Assembly (NCBI GenBank): GCA_902786965.1
Contig: CADAEJ010000027.1
Location: forward strand, 1-40,119
Length of the DNA: 40,119 nt
Reading direction: 5' to 3'
Source: an uncultured Ruminococcus sp.
GTDB lineage: Bacteria > Bacillota > Clostridia > Oscillospirales > Ruminococcaceae
The notes below the pieces were generated by a model, which was not told where the DNA came from, ran no database searches, and was given only the letters and a program-made list of their open reading frames with translations. The position numbers were made by a program, and so were the translations under genes. Of this stretch, positions 36,014 to 40,119 are shown in pieces. The first letter of the stretch is position 1; each line of letters starts with the position of its first letter.

Positions 36014-36070
36014 GAAAAAAAACAAAAAATCGGGTCACCGCCGTATCGCCCAAGCGATAAGCAGTACCCG
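36014..36070 (-). terminator. Intrinsic terminator upstream of the ABC exporter promoter
   Basis: On the minus strand, CGGGT (36066-36070) and ACCCG (36031-36035) enclose an inner TATCGC/GCGATA stem, followed by ATTTTTTGTTTTTTTT. It should stop any transcript that passes the riboswitch before the exporter promoter. Confidence 0.75.
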
Positions 36071-36078
36071 AAATCGTT

Positions 36079-36134
36079 GATAAAATAATAAAAGACTTCA
36101 TGTATCTGCCTATGCCTGCTTGATACATGAGTCT
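36079..36134 (-). terminator. Candidate expression-platform terminator of the riboswitch
   Basis: On the minus strand, AGACTCATGTATC (36122-36134) pairs with GATACATGA-GTCT (36093-36106, one bulged base), followed by TTTATTATTTT. The 5' arm contains the CTCA that also closes the aptamer's P1 stem, so the two structures should be mutually exclusive. Confidence 0.6.
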
Positions 36135-36213
36135 CGTCATTTAAGACAAACCAGGTGTCACCACCGAGATTGTTGGTTTGCCACACCGCGTAAGCGATGC
36201 TGCTACTCCCTCA
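36128..36213 (-). ncRNA. Probable yybP-ykoY (manganese) riboswitch aptamer
   Basis: On the minus strand, TGAG-GGAGTAGC opens the element and ACGAGA-CTCA closes it. TGAG/CTCA forms the base of P1, and GGAGTAG and AGAC correspond to the conserved internal-loop sequences that bind Mn2+. Between them are a short stem (ATCGC/GCGGT, loop TTAC) and a long stem (GGCAAACCA/TGGTTTGTC) with an inner GGTG/CACC hairpin. That is the two-arm layout of this class. A terminator overlaps the 3' side of P1, as expected for a switch that turns on with metal. The identification rests on manual motif matching, not on a covariance search. Confidence 0.55.
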
Positions 36214-36233
36214 CTATTTATGTTTGCATCTTA

Positions 36234-36262
36234 ATCGTAACATATGTTACCTAATTTGTCAA
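36234..36262 (-). promoter_or_regulatory. Promoter of the riboswitch transcript, with a palindrome in it
   Basis: On the minus strand, TTGACA (36257-36262), 17 bases, TACGAT (36234-36239). A perfect palindrome GTAACATATGTTAC (36237-36250) fills the spacer and touches the -10 box. Its core resembles the exporter operator at 35941-35966. Confidence 0.7.
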
Positions 36263-36322
36263 GCGGCTTTTGCGCATTTAAGACTTTTTTAAGACTATGC
36301 GTTTTCACGGTGCAGAAAAATT

Positions 36323-36376
36323 GGTTAGCTTTGTCTAACCGCAAATGATTATACACCCGCTTTCGCAAATTGTCAA
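36323..36376 (-). promoter_or_regulatory. Minus-strand promoter with a metal-type operator
   Basis: TTGACA (36371-36376), 17 bases, TATAAT (36348-36353), a consensus promoter. Seven bases after the -10 box lies the perfect palindrome GGTTAG-N6-CTAACC (36323-36340). The same operator geometry (eight bases) occurs at the feo promoter on the other strand. Its transcript would run into the riboswitch leader. Confidence 0.75.
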
Positions 36377-36405
36377 TATCTGATATCTCGCCGCCGCATA
36401 TGCCC

Positions 36406-36430
36406 CAAAGCGCTGAATATACGCGCTTTG
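36406..36430. other. Hairpin-forming inverted repeat in the feo upstream region
   Basis: CAAAGCGC and GCGCTTTG are exact inverted arms with a nine-base loop. No T-tract follows on either strand. Role unknown. Confidence 0.4.
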
Positions 36431-36485
36431 CGTGAAAACTCTGCGATCAGCCCATTAAAAGTTTGTTGAATTGTACTTATTTTTT

Positions 36486-36503
36486 GGTTAGCCGCCTCTA
36501 ACT
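36486..36503. promoter_or_regulatory. Second copy of the GGTTAG-N6-CTAAC operator
   Basis: GGTTAG-CCGCCT-CTAACT. It lies between the two divergent promoters. A weaker minus-strand promoter (TTTACG-N17-TACAAT, -10 at 36505-36510) abuts it. Confidence 0.6.
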
Positions 36504-36547
36504 TATTGTACATCTTCACGATTTTAACGTAAATGCGCGTTCACCGC

Positions 36548-36602
36548 TTGACAAATCGAACACAACGCAGTATCATTGAATATAGGTTAGCAAGCACTAA
36601 CT
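36548..36602 (+). promoter_or_regulatory. feo operon promoter with GGTTAG-type operator
   Basis: TTGACA (36548-36553), 17 bases, TATCAT (36571-36576). The operator GGTTAG-CAAGCA-CTAACT (36585-36602) begins eight bases after the -10 box and should block transcription when occupied. The half-site is that of DtxR/IdeR boxes, though those have a one-base centre and these have six. Confidence 0.8.
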
Positions 36603-36626
36603 ATGAGCTTTGAAAGGAGTTGTCAT

Positions 36627-36839
36627 ATGATGCCTTTGACATATGCAAAAGCGGGCGAGGAAAACATAATCAAGAAGATAGGCGGTACGCCGGAGGTCAA
36701 AAAGCACCTTGCAGACCTGGGCTTTGTAGTCGGAGGAAGCGTAACTGTCGTAAATACGCTCGGGGGCAATATGATAGTCAACGTCAAGGACTCAAGGGTA
36801 GCTATTGATAAGCAAATGGCTAACAAGATAATGGTCTGA
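36627..36839 (+). CDS. feoA: FeoA-type ferrous iron transport protein
   Basis: The protein has 70 residues. The in-frame ATG at 36603 lies in the operator and ahead of GAAAGGAG, so ATG 36627 is chosen; ATG 36630 is also possible. It is a small SH3-like beta-barrel protein with the FeoA core (GGTPEVKKHLADLGFVVGG, then VVNTLGGNMIVNVKDSRVAID). FeoA proteins bind to FeoB in the cytosol and support Fe2+ uptake. It is the first of four genes; a second FeoA follows 20 bases later. Confidence 0.9.
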   Translation: MMPLTYAKAGEENIIKKIGGTPEVKKHLADLGFVVGGSVTVVNTLGGNMIVNVKDSRVAIDKQMANKIMV

Positions 36840-36859
36840 TATCCGGGGAGGGAAGGAAA

Positions 36860-37081
36860 ATGAAGACATTGAGAGAAGCAGCCATAGGCAGCACCGTAAA
36901 GGTGGTAAAGCTGCACGGCGAGGGCGCAGTAAAGCGCAGAATAATGGATATGGGCATAACAAAGAATGTTGATATCTATATCAGAAAAGTAGCACCGCTT
37001 GGTGATCCTATGGAGGTCACAGTCCGCGGCTATGAGCTTTCGCTTCGCAAGGCGGACGCTGAAATGATAGAGATAATGTAA
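36860..37081 (+). CDS. feoA: Second FeoA-type protein
   Basis: The protein has 73 residues; ATG 36860 follows GGGAGGGAAGG. The FeoA core is clearer here than in the first copy: VKVVKLHGEGAVKRRIMDMG, then VAPLGDPMEVTVRGYELSLRK. The two copies are only distantly alike, so they probably have different tasks, as often seen in Firmicutes with FeoA-FeoA-FeoB operons. An operator copy (37102-37119) lies between it and feoB. Confidence 0.92.
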   Translation: MKTLREAAIGSTVKVVKLHGEGAVKRRIMDMGITKNVDIYIRKVAPLGDPMEVTVRGYELSLRKADAEMIEIM

Positions 37082-37101
37082 CATTTATTTTTTTGATTAT
37101 A

Positions 37102-37119
37102 GGTTAGCAATCCCTAACC
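37102..37119. promoter_or_regulatory. Fourth copy of the GGTTAG-N6-CTAACC operator, in front of feoB
   Basis: GGTTAG-CAATCC-CTAACC is perfect. It shares TGA-N-TATAGGTTAGCAA with the feo promoter operator at 36577-36593. No good promoter was found here, so it may act on elongation or on a weak internal start. Confidence 0.7.
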
Positions 37120-37143
37120 TGCTTGGAGGAAGGAAGTATTATA

Positions 37144-39669
37144 ATGGGTCTGAAAATAGCACTTGCCGGCAACCCTAACTGCGGCAAGACCACGCTGTTC
37201 AATGCGCTGACAGGTTCAAACCAGTTTGTCGGCAACTGGCCGGGAGTAACGGTCGAAAAGAAGGAGGGCAAGCTCAAAGGTCACGACGGCGTTACCGTCA
37301 CCGACCTGCCGGGCATCTATTCGCTCTCACCGTATACGCTTGAGGAGGTCGTAGCAAGAAACTACCTCGTAGGCGAGCGCCCCGATGCCATACTCAACAT
37401 CATCGACGGCACCAATCTTGAAAGAAACCTCTACCTTACCACACAGCTCGTAGAGCTTGGCATACCCGTTGCAGTGGCTGTCAATATGATGGACGTTGTA
37501 GAGAAAAACGGCGATAAGATAAATACAAGCGAGCTTGCAAAGCAGCTTGGCTGCAAGGTCGTTGAGATATCCGCCCTCAAGGGCAAGGGTGTTAAGGAGG
37601 CTGCACAGGCAGCTATCGACGCAGCAAATTCAAGCGAAAAGACCGTGCCTATGCACACCTTTTCGGGCAGCGTAGAGCACGCGCTTGCACATATCGAGGA
37701 GGCTTGTGTCCACTCAATGCCCGAGGAGCAGCAAAGATGGTACGCTATCAAGCTCTTTGAGCGTGATGATAAGGTCATCGAGCAGCTCGGTATCGACGGC
37801 GTGACAAAAGCGCATATCGAGCACGACATCGCAGCCGTCGAAAAGGAAATGGAAGATGATTCCGAGTCTATCATCACCAACGAAAGATACATCTACATAT
37901 CAAGCGTCATCAAAGCTTGCTATAAGAAAAAAAGCGGCGATAAACTCACAAGCTCCGATAAGATAGACAAGGTAGTTACAAACCGCTGGCTCGGTCTGCC
38001 GATATTCGCCCTCATCATGTTCCTTGTTTACTATATCTCCATGGTCGCAGTAGGAACTCCTATGACCGACTGGGTGAATGACGGCGTGTTCGGTGACGGC
38101 TGGCACCTCGTAGGTATCGGTTCCAAGGATTTTGAAGAGGCTGAGGAAAAGTACGGCGACAGCGATGCTATCATCGCAGCCTTCAACGAGCAGTACGGAA
38201 GCGACGAGATTGCCGAGGCTATCGACATCGAGTCCGAAGACTTTGACGAGCAAGCCGCAAAAGAGGCTCTTGATAAGCTCGCCGCAGCAACTCCTGCCGA
38301 TGCAGAGCTTACCTATACCTTAGAGGACGAGGAAACTCTCGAAACATCAGATGAGGACGCAGATAAAGCTGCCCTTGAGGATGCGATCGCACAGTACACC
38401 GATAAGGACTATAAGTCCGATTACGGCGCACCCGATACCGCAAACTACGGCGTGTTCGTCCCGTCTATCCCGTCGCTCGCAGAGAAAGGTCTTGACAAGC
38501 TCGGCGCAGCAGATTGGGTAAAAGGACTCGTCCTTGACGGCATCATCGCAGGTGTCGGCGCAGTCCTCGGATTTGTACCGCAGATGCTCGTTCTGTTCCT
38601 GCTGCTCGCAATCCTTGAGGCTTGCGGCTATATGGCAAGAATAGCATTCGTACTCGATAGAATATTCAGAAAATTCGGCCTCTCGGGCAAATCATTTATC
38701 CCTATGCTTGTCGGCGTAGGCTGCGGCGTTCCGGGTGTTATGGCATCAAGAACTATCGAGAACGAGCGCGACCGCCGTATGACCATCATGACGACCACCT
38801 TTATCCCCTGCGGCGCGAAAGTGCCTTTCATCGCAATGATAGCAGGCGCACTTTTCGGCGGCTCCGCGTGGGTATCGACCTCTGCATACTTCATCGGTAT
38901 GGCAGCGATAATCATCTCGGGCGTAATGCTCAAAAAGACAAGAATGTTCGCAGGCGACCCCGCACCGTTCGTTATGGAGCTTCCTGCTTACCACCTGCCG
39001 ACAGTCGGCAACGTGCTTCGCTCAATGTGGGAGCGCGGCTGGTCGTTCATCAAAAAAGCAGGAACTATCATTCTGCTCTCAACTATCGTAGTATGGTTCA
39101 CAAGCCGCTTCGGCTTTGTTGACGGAAGCTTCTCAATGCTCGAGGAGGATCAGCTCGATGCATCTATCCTCGCCAAGATAGGAAACGGCATCGCATGGAT
39201 ATTCAAGCCTCTCGGCTGGGGCAACTGGCAGGCAGCTGTTGCATCTATCACGGGACTTGTTGCAAAGGAAAACATCGTCGGCACAATGGGTATTCTCTAC
39301 GGCGGCGGAGAGCTTACGACCTGGCAGGCACTCGCTGCTTCCTTCACAGGTGTTACAGGTTTCTCGTTCCTCGTGTTCAACCTGCTTTGCGCACCTTGCT
39401 TTGCAGCGATCGGCGCTATCAAGCGTGAGATGAACAACGCAAAGTGGACATGGTTCGCTATCGGCTACCAGTGCGGATTTGCATACGTCATCGCCCTGAT
39501 GATAAACCAGTTCGGCAACATCTTTATGTCAGGCGCGAAGATAAATGTGGTAGGACTTATCGCAGCGAGCCTGCTCCTCATCGGTATGATCTACATGCTC
39601 TTCAGACCGTATAAGGAAGCAACAAAGCTGACTATCAAAAGCAAAAAACTTGCTATCAATACCAAGTAA
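37144..39669 (+). CDS. feoB: Ferrous iron transporter FeoB with an acidic insertion
   Basis: The protein has 841 residues. ATG 37144 follows GGAGGAAGG; the TTG at 37123 precedes that site and is rejected. The N-terminal GTPase has G1 GNPNCGKT (9-16), G3 DLPGIYSL and G4 NMMD, then the helical GDI-like region. The membrane domain has the Gate motifs with conserved Cys (LVGVGCGVPGVMASR; TFIPCGAKVPF). It drives Fe2+ import across the cytoplasmic membrane. Unusually, between the first and second membrane helices (about residues 328-434) lies a roughly 105-residue insertion very rich in Asp, Glu and Ala, presumably extracytoplasmic. It could collect cations near the pore entrance (inference). Confidence 0.95.
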   Translation: MGLKIALAGNPNCGKTTLFNALTGSNQFVGNWPGVTVEKKEGKLKGHDGVTVTDLPGIYSLSPYTLEEVVARNYLVGERPDAILNIIDGTNLERNLYLTTQLVELGIPVAVAVNMMDVVEKNGDKINTSELAKQLGCKVVEISALKGKGVKEAAQAAIDAANSSEKTVPMHTFSGSVEHALAHIEEACVHSMPEEQQRWYAIKLFERDDKVIEQLGIDGVTKAHIEHDIAAVEKEMEDDSESIITNERYIYISSVIKACYKKKSGDKLTSSDKIDKVVTNRWLGLPIFALIMFLVYYISMVAVGTPMTDWVNDGVFGDGWHLVGIGSKDFEEAEEKYGDSDAIIAAFNEQYGSDEIAEAIDIESEDFDEQAAKEALDKLAAATPADAELTYTLEDEETLETSDEDADKAALEDAIAQYTDKDYKSDYGAPDTANYGVFVPSIPSLAEKGLDKLGAADWVKGLVLDGIIAGVGAVLGFVPQMLVLFLLLAILEACGYMARIAFVLDRIFRKFGLSGKSFIPMLVGVGCGVPGVMASRTIENERDRRMTIMTTTFIPCGAKVPFIAMIAGALFGGSAWVSTSAYFIGMAAIIISGVMLKKTRMFAGDPAPFVMELPAYHLPTVGNVLRSMWERGWSFIKKAGTIILLSTIVVWFTSRFGFVDGSFSMLEEDQLDASILAKIGNGIAWIFKPLGWGNWQAAVASITGLVAKENIVGTMGILYGGGELTTWQALAASFTGVTGFSFLVFNLLCAPCFAAIGAIKREMNNAKWTWFAIGYQCGFAYVIALMINQFGNIFMSGAKINVVGLIAASLLLIGMIYMLFRPYKEATKLTIKSKKLAINTK

Positions 39670-39693
39670 ACAATAACAAAAGGAGTGATACCT

Positions 39694-39924
39694 GTGCTGT
39701 CGTGGATCAGCTCAAATATCGGAACGATAATAGTCTGCGCCGTCCTTGTCCTCATCGTCACCGCAATAGTGATGAATATGATAAAGGATAAAAAGAAAGG
39801 CAAGTCGGTCATCTGCGGCGGCAAGTGTGCCCACTGTGCAATGGGCTGCTCGTGCTGTCACGCAGCACCCAAGCAGACTCCGAATAATAAAAAGCCCCGC
39901 GAGCATCTCGCAGAGCTTAGGTAA
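39694..39924 (+). CDS. FeoB-associated Cys-rich membrane protein
   Basis: The protein has 76 residues. GTG 39694 is preferred since AAAGGAG ends eight bases before it; GTG 39685 overlaps that site. One N-terminal helix (about residues 8-28) is followed by KDKKKGKSVICGGKCAHCAMGCSCCH, a cytosolic cluster of six Cys and two His. This is the FeoB-associated Cys-rich protein family (the FeoC-replacing small protein of Firmicutes). It lies 24 bases after feoB and may be a redox- or metal-sensing or docking subunit of the transporter. Confidence 0.88.
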   Translation: MLSWISSNIGTIIVCAVLVLIVTAIVMNMIKDKKKGKSVICGGKCAHCAMGCSCCHAAPKQTPNNKKPREHLAELR

Positions 39925-39973
39925 AAGCTTATAGCTTTTAAGGTTTTCATTTTTGACAGACCTCTCCATAGTC

Positions 39974-40010
39974 AAGAACTGTAAGGTAACAACCCCTTGC
40001 AGTTCTTTTT
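39974..40010 (+). terminator. Intrinsic terminator of the feo operon
   Basis: AAGAACTG-T-AAGG (39974-39986) pairs with CCTT-G-CAGTTCTT, followed by TTT. The last 109 bases of the window show no gene; a GC-rich palindrome lies at 40027-40040. Confidence 0.82.
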
Positions 40011-40119
40011 ATGCAAATCAGAGTTTGCCGCCGCGGCGGCGCGCTTGTCCGTCGCATATCGGTTTGAGCAGGCAGCGGCTTTCGTGCCGCTCCGGGCTTT
40101 CACTTTGTGATAGCGGTAC

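Noticed and set aside
35911-36186. Minus-strand 91-codon frame over the riboswitch and exporter operator
   Set aside because: It runs through two terminators, a promoter and an operator and has no ribosome site; a chance frame.
36230-36310. Small minus-strand ORF of about 25 codons from a GTG near 36305
   Set aside because: There is no ribosome site and the frame runs into the riboswitch promoter. Composition gives no support.

Overview
The window looks like chromosome from a gut or rumen Ruminococcus-type Firmicute (Oscillospiraceae). Supporting signs are strong AGGAGG-type ribosome sites, TTGACA-N17-TATAAT promoters, an anaerobe's peroxide and iron genes (rubrerythrin, Bcp, Feo), CWB2 cell-wall-binding repeats and very large secreted repeat proteins. 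The species is inferred, not proven.

Layout. (1) 1-1583, minus strand: an Amidoligase_2 gene followed by a gamma-glutamylcyclotransferase-like gene that runs off the window. This pair is typical of conjugative-element cargo. It has its own promoter, a palindromic operator and a terminator-like attenuator in the leader. (2) 1950-15276, plus strand: three short secreted or anchored proteins, two with a WFA-type N-terminus resembling SipW/TasA-type fibre proteins, followed by one 3511-residue GLUG/beta-helix adhesin-like protein. A strong terminator closes the unit. The first gene has lost its signal-peptide start. (3) 15388-18028: an IS66-family element, inactivated by at least three separate lesions. 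(4) 18198-24812: an Xre regulator and a 1953-residue secreted protein made of BspA-type leucine-rich repeats, 17 Cys/His-rich bead units and three CWB2 repeats. (5) 24931-27524: two duplicated membrane zinc-ribbon proteins and rubrerythrin. (6) 27632-31895, minus strand: a response regulator, ABC ATPase, ABC permease, small membrane protein and histidine kinase, plus a separately promoted DUF4236 protein. (7) 32056-32881, plus strand: a Bcp peroxiredoxin and a MIF-family tautomerase. (8) 32935-35921, minus strand: an ABC exporter of the MacB/FtsX type under a palindromic operator. (9) 35922-36626: a dense regulatory region with a probable yybP-ykoY manganese riboswitch on the minus strand and metal-type operators. 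(10) 36627-39924: feoA, feoA, feoB and a FeoB-associated Cys-rich protein.

How the parts relate. Regions 2 and 4 form a cell-surface district: two very large secreted proteins and small fibre-like proteins. Upstream of both lies the same 15-base TTGACT-containing near-palindrome, and a related half-site sits in the promoter of the neighbouring Xre gene. Region 9 joins iron uptake to a divergent metal-responsive transcript: four copies of a GGTTAG-N6-CTAAC(C) palindrome occur there, two at the same distance downstream of a -10 box but on opposite strands. The candidate riboswitch has no obvious manganese-exporter gene after it, which is the most puzzling regulatory feature of the window.
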